The notes below the pieces were generated by a model, which was not told the origin of the DNA, did no database searches, and was given only the letters and a program-made list of their open reading frames with translations. Shown piece after piece: positions 47,047 through 55,375 of a DNA stretch of 64,000 nt (positions are counted from its first letter, which is position 1; every line of letters begins with the position of its first letter). The stretch spans positions 1,054,001 through 1,118,000 of the forward strand of contig NZ_JAGYIU010000001.1 in assembly GCF_018402495.1 (NCBI RefSeq). The letters run 5' to 3'. Both the position numbers and the translations under genes were made by a program. The DNA is from Pseudoalteromonas sp. (GTDB taxonomy: Bacteria > Pseudomonadota > Gammaproteobacteria > Enterobacterales > Alteromonadaceae).

Positions 47047-49200
47047 ATGATTAAAAAACTATTGTTAGTATTGATTGCAGCAGCCGGTGTTGGCATGTTC
47101 TTTCATTTTAATTTGCACCAGTTGCTTACACTCGATGGCTTAAAAGGGTCGATGGATCAGTTTAACCAATACAAAGCGCAATCGCCGTTGTTAGTTATTG
47201 GCGGGTTCTTTTTACTCTATGTGGTAGTAACGGCTCTCTCTTTACCCGGCGCAGCTATTTTAACATTGGCCGCAGGCGCATTATTTGGCTTAGTAGAAGG
47301 CTTACTGGTGGCGTCGTTTGCCTCAACGATTGGTGCCACCCTTGCCTTTTTAGTGTCACGCTATTTATTACGCGACACCATTAAAAAACGGTTTCCTGAG
47401 CGTTTAGCTGCTATCGATAAAGGCGTAGATAAAGAAGGCGCTTTTTACCTTTTTACTTTGCGTTTAGTGCCGGTATTTCCGTTCTTTTTAATTAACCTAT
47501 TAATGGGCTTAACCGCTATTAAGTCGTGGACTTTTTATTGGGTGAGCCAAATTGGTATGTTGGCAGGCACCTTTGTATTTGTGAATGCCGGTACTCAGCT
47601 TGCGCAAATTGAGCGTTTATCGGGCATTTTGTCACTAGATTTAATTCTGTCATTTGCTCTATTAGGAGTATTCCCACTGATTGCGAAAGCGATTTTAAAT
47701 GTGTTTAAAAAACGACGGGTTTATAAAAACTACACTAAGCCCAAAAAATTCGACCGTAACATGATTGTTATTGGCGCGGGTGCAGGCGGCTTAGTTACCA
47801 GCTATATTGCCGCCGCAGTAAAAGCCAAAGTCACCTTAATTGAAGCCGGCGAAATGGGCGGTGACTGCTTAAACACTGGCTGTGTGCCTAGTAAAGCGAT
47901 TATTAAAAGTGCAAAAATAGCACAGCAAATTCGCCATGGTGAAAACTATGGCCTTGAAAACACTACACCGCAGTTTTCCTTTAAAAAAGTAATGGCACGT
48001 GTACATCAAGTCATTGCTGATATAGCCCCGCACGACAGCATAGAGCGCTACACAAATTTAGGTGTGGAGGTTTTAAAAGGCTATGGAAAATTGATTGACC
48101 CGTGGACAGTAGAAATTAAACTTAACGATGGCAGCACGCAAACTCTTACCGCTCGCACACTTGTTATTGCCACCGGTGCTCGCCCGTTTGTACCGCCACT
48201 GCCAGGTATTGAAGAAACTGGTTACGTTACTAGCGATACTTTATGGAGCAAATTTGCCGAGCTCGACGAAGCGCCCAAAAAACTGGTTGTTTTAGGTGGC
48301 GGCCCGATTGGTTGTGAGCTTGCACAAAGCTTTGCTCGTTTAGGCTCAAGTGTGACGCAAGTTGAAATGGCTGAGCGCGTTATGATTAAAGAAGATGTTG
48401 AAGTGTCAGCTTTTGCACACCAATCACTGACCGATAGTGGCGTTAATATTTTAACCTCACACCAAGCGCTGCGTTGTGAAGCCCGCGAGGGTAAAAAGTA
48501 CCTCGTGGTGAAACACAACGACACCGAAATTGATATTGAATACGATGAGCTACTGTGTGCCGTTGGCCGAAGCGCACGCCTCAAAGGCTATGGCCTTGAA
48601 GAGCTTGGTATAGAAACTAATCGCACCATAGTAACTAACGACTACCTAGAAACACTCTACCCTAATATTTTTGCCGCAGGCGATATTGTAGGCCCGTACC
48701 AGTTTACTCACGTTGCGGCTCATCAGGGGTGGTACGCGGCGGTTAATGGCTTATTTGGCCACTTTAAAAAGTTTAAAGTAGATTACCGTGTTATTCCATG
48801 GACCACCTTCATTGATCCAGAAGTAGCGCGTGTAGGCCTAAACGAGCAAGAAGCGATTGATAAAGGCATAGACTATGAAATCACCCGCTTTGAGTTTGAA
48901 GAGTTAGACCGCGCCATTACTGAGAGCGCCAATAATGGCTTTATTAAGGTGATCACCCCTAAAGGAAAAGACAAAATACTCGGAGTTACTGTGGTTTCTG
49001 AGCATGCAGGCGATTTAATTGCTGAATTTGTTTTAGCCATGAAACACGGCCTTGGTCTTAATAAAATTTTAGGCACAATTCACAGCTACCCAACATGGGC
49101 AGAAGGCAACAAATATGCCGCAGGTGAATGGAAACGTAACCATGCTCCACACACTGTTTTAAACATGCTTGAAAAATACCATGCATGGCGCCGAGGTTAA
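47047..49200 (+). CDS. Fusion: TVP38/TMEM64-family membrane domain + FAD-dependent disulfide reductase
   Basis: A 717-residue two-part protein. Residues 1-225 are a TVP38/TMEM64 (DedA-like) membrane domain with about six hydrophobic segments; VVVTALSLPGAAILTLAAG and FTLRLVPVFPFFLINLLMG are the family signatures. From about 235 a complete class I pyridine nucleotide-disulfide reductase follows: FAD motif VIGAGAGG, redox CLNTGC near 276-281, NAD motif VLGGGPIGCE near 418, second FAD motif FAAGDIVG, and C-terminal HSYPTWAE with the active-site His/Glu. It resembles mercuric reductase or dihydrolipoamide dehydrogenase, but no mer gene is near. It probably moves electrons or reduces a lipid- or membrane-linked thiol or quinone at the inner membrane (inference). 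Confidence 0.88.
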   Translation: MIKKLLLVLIAAAGVGMFFHFNLHQLLTLDGLKGSMDQFNQYKAQSPLLVIGGFFLLYVVVTALSLPGAAILTLAAGALFGLVEGLLVASFASTIGATLAFLVSRYLLRDTIKKRFPERLAAIDKGVDKEGAFYLFTLRLVPVFPFFLINLLMGLTAIKSWTFYWVSQIGMLAGTFVFVNAGTQLAQIERLSGILSLDLILSFALLGVFPLIAKAILNVFKKRRVYKNYTKPKKFDRNMIVIGAGAGGLVTSYIAAAVKAKVTLIEAGEMGGDCLNTGCVPSKAIIKSAKIAQQIRHGENYGLENTTPQFSFKKVMARVHQVIADIAPHDSIERYTNLGVEVLKGYGKLIDPWTVEIKLNDGSTQTLTARTLVIATGARPFVPPLPGIEETGYVTSDTLWSKFAELDEAPKKLVVLGGGPIGCELAQSFARLGSSVTQVEMAERVMIKEDVEVSAFAHQSLTDSGVNILTSHQALRCEAREGKKYLVVKHNDTEIDIEYDELLCAVGRSARLKGYGLEELGIETNRTIVTNDYLETLYPNIFAAGDIVGPYQFTHVAAHQGWYAAVNGLFGHFKKFKVDYRVIPWTTFIDPEVARVGLNEQEAIDKGIDYEITRFEFEELDRAITESANNGFIKVITPKGKDKILGVTVVSEHAGDLIAEFVLAMKHGLGLNKILGTIHSYPTWAEGNKYAAGEWKRNHAPHTVLNMLEKYHAWRRG

Positions 49201-49204
49201 GCCT

Positions 49205-50005
49205 TTGTATACGTTATTGAAGCTTTTAGTTTTAAGTGCACTACTGGTCACGGCGTTTACAAGTAGTGCACAAAACCTGCACGATAGTTGGAACACGCTA
49301 TTAACTAAACATGTGGTCGCTATTAATCATGGGCACAGCACTGAGGTTGATTACGCTGCAATTAAACACGAGCATACCCAATTAAAAGCATATTTAAATA
49401 CGTTAACAGCCATCACACCAGGTGAATTTAACACGTGGGACAAACACAAACAGTTGGCGTTTTTAATTAATGCCTATAATGCCTTTACCGTTGAACTAAT
49501 ATTATCGCAGTACCCTAATATTGAATCAATCAAAGAGTTAGGTAGCTTTTTTAGTTCGCCATGGAGTAAAGAGTTTATTTCGCTACTAGGTAAAACACGC
49601 AGCCTTGATGATATAGAGCATGAGCTAATTCGTGGTAGTGATAAATACAACGACCCGCGTATTCACTTTGCAGTAAACTGCGCCAGTATTGGTTGCCCTG
49701 CACTTCGTGAAGAAGCCTATTCGGCCGATAAACTAGAAGAGCAATTACACCAGCAAACTGTTCGTTTTTTGTCAGACAACACCCGCAACATGGCAACAGG
49801 CAATACTTTAAATGTATCGTCTATTTTTAAATGGTACGGCGGTGATTTTGAACAAGGCTTTAAAGGAGCAAACACATTACACCCGTTTTTAGCACAATAC
49901 GCTGATGCATTAAAACTGCTACCCTCACAACAAAAAGCGCTGCAAAATAATGACATGAAAATTAAATTTTTAGATTACAACTGGGATTTAAATGCACGTC
50001 GTTAA
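49205..50005 (+). CDS. DUF547 family exported protein
   Basis: About 266 residues. DUF547 signatures are NAYNAFTVELIL near residue 88 and HFAVNCASIGCPALREEAY near 154. I start at TTG 49205 because GAGG lies eight nt upstream and the product then begins with a clean signal peptide (YTLLKLLVLSALLVTAFTSSAQ); earlier TTG/ATG codons lie inside the preceding gene. It is probably periplasmic. The function of DUF547 is unknown; conserved Cys and His suggest a thiol- or metal-dependent activity. It overlaps the next gene by 14 bp. Confidence 0.85.
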   Translation: MYTLLKLLVLSALLVTAFTSSAQNLHDSWNTLLTKHVVAINHGHSTEVDYAAIKHEHTQLKAYLNTLTAITPGEFNTWDKHKQLAFLINAYNAFTVELILSQYPNIESIKELGSFFSSPWSKEFISLLGKTRSLDDIEHELIRGSDKYNDPRIHFAVNCASIGCPALREEAYSADKLEEQLHQQTVRFLSDNTRNMATGNTLNVSSIFKWYGGDFEQGFKGANTLHPFLAQYADALKLLPSQQKALQNNDMKIKFLDYNWDLNARR

Positions 50006-51269
50006 GCCAATACAAATACTCAGCCGATACTGTTTTTTGAGTATTGCTTTGTGCATTGTTTTAATTGTTAGCTTTAAAACCATGGCAACCTCTTTTTCTG
50101 ATACTCGCTGGCAAACTATCCAAAGCCAAGGTAAAAACCAGCGCGTTTATTTTTATGCATGGGGCGGCGATCCGCAAATAAATGCCTACATTCAATGGGT
50201 GGCTGAGCAGGTCAAAGCGCAATATGATATTGAATTAGTGCATGTAAAATTAAGCGATACCAGCGAAGCAGTAAGCCGAGTATTAGCAGAAAAATCAGCC
50301 AATAATCACGTTCAAGGCAGTGTCGATTTAATTTGGATCAATGGCGCTAACTTTGCCGCTATGAGTAAGCATGACTTGCTGCTTAAAGACTGGGCCCAGA
50401 CGCTGCCAAATTTTGCATTAACCGATCCTAATAACAACCCCGCGGTAAACTTTGATTTTGGTTTGCCTACAAACGGGATGGAAGCGCCTTGGGGGCAAGC
50501 GTCGCTCACTTTCTATTACGACAGCCTAGCAATAGATGGCAGCACAACGAATCAATTACCCACCACCCTACACCAGTTATTAACTTGGAGCGCGCAAAAT
50601 CCTGGGCGTTTTAGTTACCCAAAGCCGCCTGATTTTTTAGGCATGAGCTTTTTAAAATACGCCTTAGTGGTACTACATAATAATAGCGATGATGAATTAA
50701 AAGCACAGCTAAACCAGCCAGCTACAGATAAAAACACCGCTGAGGTGCTCAACCCTTTGTGGGTATTTTTAAATAAATTACACCCTACGCTTTGGCGCAG
50801 CGGCAAACATTTTATGCAAAGTGGCGCACAAATGCGCCGCTTAATTGACGATACTGAGTTTAGTATCGGGTTTACCTTTTCAGCGCCAGAAGTGCCCGCT
50901 GCAGTACAACGCTTTGATTTACCCACCAGCACCCGCAGTTATGCTATGCATGATGGCAGTTTAAGTAACACCCATTTTGTAGCAATACCGTATAATGCAA
51001 GCCATGCACAAGGCGCACAGTTAGTCGCTAATTTTTTATTAAGCCCTCAAGCGCAAGCTCATAAACAAAAGCCCACTATTTGGGGCGATAAAACCGTGTT
51101 GATCCAATCAATGCTAAATACCCAGCAACAAGCCTTATTTAAAACCACACAACCGCACCCAAGTGCGCTGCCTTTTAATAGCATAAAACGCACACTCAGT
51201 GAGCCTCACCCAAGTTGGGTTAATGCCATAATGCAAGGTTGGCAAACGCGCTATGGGGTAAGCCAATGA
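49992..51269 (+). CDS. ynjB: YnjB-like ABC transporter substrate-binding protein
   Basis: 425 residues, with a signal anchor (FLSIALCIVLIVSF) for export to the periplasm. It begins its mature part with RVYFYAWGGDPQINAYIQWV, then VDLIWINGANFAAM and GMEAPWGQASLTFYYD, the pattern of E. coli YnjB, a type-1-like extracellular solute-binding protein of unknown ligand. Gene order ynjB-ynjC-ynjD-ynjF is that of E. coli. It overlaps the gene before by 14 bp and the gene after by an ATGA, indicating translational coupling. Confidence 0.85.
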   Translation: MHVVKPIQILSRYCFLSIALCIVLIVSFKTMATSFSDTRWQTIQSQGKNQRVYFYAWGGDPQINAYIQWVAEQVKAQYDIELVHVKLSDTSEAVSRVLAEKSANNHVQGSVDLIWINGANFAAMSKHDLLLKDWAQTLPNFALTDPNNNPAVNFDFGLPTNGMEAPWGQASLTFYYDSLAIDGSTTNQLPTTLHQLLTWSAQNPGRFSYPKPPDFLGMSFLKYALVVLHNNSDDELKAQLNQPATDKNTAEVLNPLWVFLNKLHPTLWRSGKHFMQSGAQMRRLIDDTEFSIGFTFSAPEVPAAVQRFDLPTSTRSYAMHDGSLSNTHFVAIPYNASHAQGAQLVANFLLSPQAQAHKQKPTIWGDKTVLIQSMLNTQQQALFKTTQPHPSALPFNSIKRTLSEPHPSWVNAIMQGWQTRYGVSQ

Positions 51270-52981
51270 ATAAAGTACCCGCTTTAAATAGCCTATTTAC
51301 CTTTTTGGTCAAAATATGTCCTTACTGTTTGGTCGCATTGCTTACTTTACCCGTTTTAGGGGGGGTAATCGGCGTGCTTTTACCTGCCTTTGGTTGGGCG
51401 CCGGCACTCAATGAAACAAATATTGGCTTTGCAGGGTTTAGCGCATTATGGCAAACGCCTGGATTAACACACATGGTAGGGCTGAGCATACGAACGGGGC
51501 TTATTAGTACCTTAATCGCGTTTATGCTGATGATCATTATGCTTGGCGCGTTTTTTAATAGTGTGTGGCTTAAACGCATTGAATATATTTTAAGTCCAAT
51601 ATTGGTTATTCCGCATGCCGCAGCGGCGATTGCGGTGAGTTTTTTAATTGCCCCATCGGGGTTATTTACTCGTTTATTTTCTCCATGGTTAACTGGCTGG
51701 CAATTAGCGCCAGAGGGCGCATTACCTTACGACGCTTTTGGCTGGAGCATTATTATTGGGCTTGTGCTTAAAGAGTTACCTTTTTTACTACTGATTGCGC
51801 TGGGTGTTTTGGCGCAACCCGAACTTGGCAAAAAGCTACGCAAGCAGCATCAAATCGCGGTTAATTTAGGTTATTACCCCATGGTGGCGTTTTTTAAAGT
51901 GGTGCTACCCAGTTTATACCCACTGTTACGTTTACCTATTTTTGCAGTACTTGCTTATGCCAGTGCTAGCGTTGAAATGCCACTCATTCTTGGCCCAAAT
52001 ACCCCCCCAACTTTAGCCGTTGCTATAATGCACTGGTTTAACGATGTAGATTTAAACCTGCGAATAAAAGCCTCGGCGGGTGCCCTGTTACAATTAGCGA
52101 TCACTGTTGGACTACTCTTAACGTGGCTATTGCTTGAAAAAATCATTGCTCTAGTTTTTAAGCAATCACTTATTAATGGCCGTCGCCAGTATGCACATCA
52201 ATTGATCTGCACATTTACTCATGTTTTCACGAGTCTAATTTTAATTTTTATTGTTGCTGCGCTAATTGGGTTAGTGATGTGGTCAATAGCGGGCTATTGG
52301 CGTTTTCCGGATACGGTGCCCTCAAGCGTGGTATTTCTGCATTTTCAACATGCATTTACACAAATACATACCCCCTTGTTTAATACCCTAATAATAGGGG
52401 GAATAAGTACGCTGTTTGCTATCACTATGGTATTGCTGTGCTTAGAAGCCGAGCAGTTAAACGCGAAACCCATGTCGAAATGGACACAGTTAATTATTTA
52501 TCTTCCTTTATTAGTGCCCAGTATTGCGTTTTTATTTGGTATTGTGTGGTTACAACAACTACTCAATAGCCAGCATGCCTTTTTTAATGTGATATTTGTG
52601 CACGTTCTATTTGTTTTACCGTATGTTTTTTTATCTATTGCCGATAGTTACAGGCGTTTAGACCCTCGATTAGCGCGCGTTGCCGCAAGCTTGGGGGCAA
52701 GTCCCTGCAAAGTGTTTTTACAGGTTAAATTGCCACAACTATTCGCCCCGATTTTAATCGCGATAGCGCTTGGGCTGGCGATTAGTTTTGGCCAGTATTT
52801 ATCTACACTTTTAGCCAGTGGCGGGCGTATAAGTACCATTACCACCGAAGCCGTAACCCTTGCTAATGGCGCAAGCAGACGCACCAGTGCAGTTTACGCC
52901 ATTTTACAAATGGCATTACCGCTAATTGGTTTTGGTGTGGCATGGGTGTTACCTAAATACTTTTTTAAAGCGCGCGCTTAA
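51266..52981 (+). CDS. ynjC: YnjC-like ABC transporter permease (double)
   Basis: About 571 residues with twelve or so hydrophobic segments in two halves, each a MetI-type permease domain. The EAA-loop of half 1 is near NLGYYPMVAFFKVVLPSLYP, that of half 2 near AASLGASPCKVFLQVKLPQL. This is the fused, single-chain arrangement of iron/thiamine-type permeases and of E. coli YnjC. I start at ATG 51266, which overlaps the ynjB stop (ATGA); the reading frame extends nine codons upstream inside ynjB. Confidence 0.87.
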   Translation: MNKVPALNSLFTFLVKICPYCLVALLTLPVLGGVIGVLLPAFGWAPALNETNIGFAGFSALWQTPGLTHMVGLSIRTGLISTLIAFMLMIIMLGAFFNSVWLKRIEYILSPILVIPHAAAAIAVSFLIAPSGLFTRLFSPWLTGWQLAPEGALPYDAFGWSIIIGLVLKELPFLLLIALGVLAQPELGKKLRKQHQIAVNLGYYPMVAFFKVVLPSLYPLLRLPIFAVLAYASASVEMPLILGPNTPPTLAVAIMHWFNDVDLNLRIKASAGALLQLAITVGLLLTWLLLEKIIALVFKQSLINGRRQYAHQLICTFTHVFTSLILIFIVAALIGLVMWSIAGYWRFPDTVPSSVVFLHFQHAFTQIHTPLFNTLIIGGISTLFAITMVLLCLEAEQLNAKPMSKWTQLIIYLPLLVPSIAFLFGIVWLQQLLNSQHAFFNVIFVHVLFVLPYVFLSIADSYRRLDPRLARVAASLGASPCKVFLQVKLPQLFAPILIAIALGLAISFGQYLSTLLASGGRISTITTEAVTLANGASRRTSAVYAILQMALPLIGFGVAWVLPKYFFKARA

Positions 52982-53005
52982 CTATAAAACCATTAAGGCT
53001 ATTTA

Positions 53006-53644
53006 ATGCAGTCATCATTACACATCAAAGATTGTCAGCTTTATCGTCAAGGCGAGCTGTTACTAAGCTTAAACGAGCAAGTAAATGGCGGCGAAATACT
53101 CACCATTATGGGGCCATCGGGCAGTGGCAAGTCAAGCTTGTTAAATTGGCTTACAGGCTGTTTGCCCAAAGACTTTAGGGCACAAGGCGAAGTATGGCTA
53201 AATGGTCAAAATATAGATAACACAGCGCCGCATTTACGCCATATTGGCGTGCTCTACCAAGACGCTTTATTGTTTTCGCATTTAACAGTGGCAGGAAATA
53301 TTGCCTTTGCTATGCCCAAAGGCAATAAAAAGCAGCGTCTTGAAAAAATAGACCATGCCCTAGGACAAGTTGGCTTAACAGGATTGGCAGCCCGCCATCC
53401 CGACAGCTTATCTGGCGGGCAGCAAGCGCGTGTTGCACTACTACGCATGTTGCTCAGCGAACCTAAAGCTATTTTACTCGACGAGCCTTTTAGTAAACTC
53501 GACACCCAATTGCGTGTTGATACCCGCGAACTGGTGTTTAGCCAAATACGCGAGCATAAATTGCCTGCCATTATGGTTACGCACGACCACAGTGACGCCG
53601 AGGCAACAGCTGGCAAAGTGATTACTTTAGGCACTGATGCTTAA
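53006..53644 (+). CDS. ynjD: YnjD-like ABC transporter ATP-binding protein
   Basis: 212 residues. Walker A GPSGSGKSS near residue 36, Q-loop YQDALLF, signature LSGGQQARVALLRML near 133, Walker B AILLDEPFSKLD near 153 and the switch His in VTHDHSDAEA. Short, as E. coli YnjD is. It should power the YnjC permease encoded 25 bp upstream. Confidence 0.9.
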   Translation: MQSSLHIKDCQLYRQGELLLSLNEQVNGGEILTIMGPSGSGKSSLLNWLTGCLPKDFRAQGEVWLNGQNIDNTAPHLRHIGVLYQDALLFSHLTVAGNIAFAMPKGNKKQRLEKIDHALGQVGLTGLAARHPDSLSGGQQARVALLRMLLSEPKAILLDEPFSKLDTQLRVDTRELVFSQIREHKLPAIMVTHDHSDAEATAGKVITLGTDA

Positions 53645-53672
53645 AACTTGACTCATATTCAAGGCAATACGT

Positions 53673-54323
53673 ATGTTAGATAAATTTGTTACCCCCATTA
53701 TAAAGCCACTACTAACACCGGTTGTTATGCTCATTAATAAAAGCGGCATTACAGCTAATCAACTCACTGTTTTTGGTTTTTTAGTGGGTATGTTTGCAGT
53801 GCCTTTACTTGCTTTTGAAATGTGGTATGGCGCATTAATCGCCATTGCGTTGAATAGAATTTTAGATGGACTGGATGGCGCATTAGCCCGCTATGCTAAT
53901 CAAAGTTCTAGCGCGGGTGGGTTTTTAGATATTACTCTCGACTTTTTATTTTACGCCGCTATTCCACTGGGCTTTATTTTGGCTAACCCAGCACAAAATG
54001 CCATTGCAGGTGCTATTTTACTGGCTACTTTTATTGGTACCGGTTCCAGCTTTTTGGCCTTTGCGATTGCCGCTGAAAAATTTAAACTCGACAAACCACA
54101 ATTTAAATACAAAAGTTTTTACTACTTAAATGGCTTAACCGAAGGCACAGAGACCATTGCCCTATTTGTTGCCTTTTGTATTTGGCCGCAGCACTTTGCC
54201 ATAATGGCCAGCTTATTTGCTGCAGCTTGCGCCATAACAATTTTCACCCGTATTTATGGTGGTTATCACACATTAAAACAACAAGAAGCCAATATCAGTA
54301 AAACGGAGGCAACCAATGACTAA
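53673..54323 (+). CDS. ynjF: YnjF-like CDP-alcohol phosphatidyltransferase
   Basis: 216-residue inner-membrane protein with about six hydrophobic segments. The catalytic signature D-x2-DG-x2-AR-x8-G-x3-D-x3-D appears as DGLDGALAR near residue 67, then GGFLDITLD. Such enzymes condense a CDP-alcohol (CDP-diacylglycerol or similar) with another alcohol to make phospholipids. Its real substrates, as for E. coli YnjF, are unknown. It follows ynjD by 28 bp and overlaps the next gene by 8 bp. Confidence 0.87.
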   Translation: MLDKFVTPIIKPLLTPVVMLINKSGITANQLTVFGFLVGMFAVPLLAFEMWYGALIAIALNRILDGLDGALARYANQSSSAGGFLDITLDFLFYAAIPLGFILANPAQNAIAGAILLATFIGTGSSFLAFAIAAEKFKLDKPQFKYKSFYYLNGLTEGTETIALFVAFCIWPQHFAIMASLFAAACAITIFTRIYGGYHTLKQQEANISKTEATND

Positions 54324-55104
54324 CGAATTATGGTGGCGGCTAGGGTGTTTTGTTAGTATTTTAGTCATAATGATGCTGCTTGAGTGGCAAGCGCCTGCAC
54401 GGCAATCGCCCATAAAAGCCAATAAACGTTGGGTTGCGAATTTTGGTCTTGTATTTACCTCTTCAGTGATTGCCCGATTAGCGGTTCCTTTAGGGTTAAC
54501 CGCCGCCGCACTTTATAACCAAGAACATAGTATCGGTTTGTTTAATCAACTCACTATGCCTCTTTCAGTAGCAATTATACTTAGCCTGCTGTTGCTAGAT
54601 GTACTGATTTATTGGCAACACAGGTTATTTCATAAAATTCCAATTTTATGGCGTTTACACCGTGTGCACCATGCTGATGCGCACGTAGATACAAGCACTG
54701 GGCTGCGCTTTCACCCTATTGAAATAGGTTTTAGCATACTGATAAAGCTTGCAGCCATAACAGCCCTTGGCGTGCCCGCCATCGCAGTACTTATATTTGA
54801 AATAGCACTCAATGGATTAGCATTGTTTAACCACGCAAATATTCGCTTGCCAAACGCAATAGAAAAACCACTGCGTTTAATCCTGATCACCCAAGCTTTG
54901 CACCGCATACATCACAGCCAAACCCCCGAAGAAACAAACAGTAACTTTGGGTTTAGTGTAACTTGGTGGGATAGACTTTTTGGCAGCTATAAATCACAGG
55001 CAAGCCAGCCTGATAAACGTATTGCACTTGGTTTGAGCCAATACCCAAACCCCGAACAAAATTCATCCTTGTGGCAATTGTTAATAATGCCATTTAAAAA
55101 ATAG
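54316..55104 (+). CDS. Sterol desaturase / fatty acid hydroxylase family protein
   Basis: 262 residues with four or five hydrophobic segments and the three histidine clusters of integral-membrane di-iron hydroxylases: HRLFH near residue 98, HRVHHAD near 115 and HRIHHSQ near 196. Members hydroxylate or desaturate lipids with O2. As the last gene of the operon it probably modifies a lipid, perhaps one made by the YnjF-type enzyme (inference). E. coli lacks this gene in its ynj cluster. No strong terminator is visible after it. Confidence 0.87.
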   Translation: MTNELWWRLGCFVSILVIMMLLEWQAPARQSPIKANKRWVANFGLVFTSSVIARLAVPLGLTAAALYNQEHSIGLFNQLTMPLSVAIILSLLLLDVLIYWQHRLFHKIPILWRLHRVHHADAHVDTSTGLRFHPIEIGFSILIKLAAITALGVPAIAVLIFEIALNGLALFNHANIRLPNAIEKPLRLILITQALHRIHHSQTPEETNSNFGFSVTWWDRLFGSYKSQASQPDKRIALGLSQYPNPEQNSSLWQLLIMPFKK

Positions 55105-55238
55105 CAATACGGCTAAGTAAAAGCACCCACGTACACCTTTTAAACCTTTATTAATAACATTACTTGGGCTTTTAATCGTTAGTATTAACAAAAACCCACA
55201 AAAAAAGTAAACCAGTTGTAAATTATTTAAACAAATTC

Positions 55239-55267
55239 TTGACCCAATGATAAATCCCTCATATTAT
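55239..55267 (+). promoter_or_regulatory. Promoter of the GH16 / TonB receptor locus
   Basis: -35 TTGACC (55239-55244) and -10 TATTAT (55262-55267) with a 17-bp spacer: a near-consensus sigma-70 promoter. Transcription should start near 55274, inside the first palindrome. Confidence 0.75.
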
Positions 55268-55268
55268 T

Positions 55269-55282
55269 TGTAAGCGCTTACA
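55269..55282. promoter_or_regulatory. LacI-family operator 1
   Basis: TGTAAGCGCTTACA, a perfect 14-bp palindrome with the central CG step typical of LacI/GalR operators. It begins two bases after the -10 box and covers the predicted start site. Confidence 0.82.
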
Positions 55283-55300
55283 TTTCAACACACATAAAAA

Positions 55301-55314
55301 TGTAAGCGCTTACA
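55301..55314. promoter_or_regulatory. LacI-family operator 2
   Basis: Second identical TGTAAGCGCTTACA, centred 32 bp (about three helical turns) from operator 1, so both lie on the same DNA face. With one flanking base on each side, the two 16-mers are reverse complements of each other. Confidence 0.82.
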
Positions 55315-55375
55315 AAATTTAAAAATCAACAACTACACTATATTCTGACAATAATCAGTTGAACGGGGTTCAGTT

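Noticed and set aside
47047..49200. Mercury resistance (mer) locus
   Set aside because: The reductase half resembles MerA, but it lacks the heavy-metal domain and the C-terminal Cys pair, and no merR, merT or merP is near.
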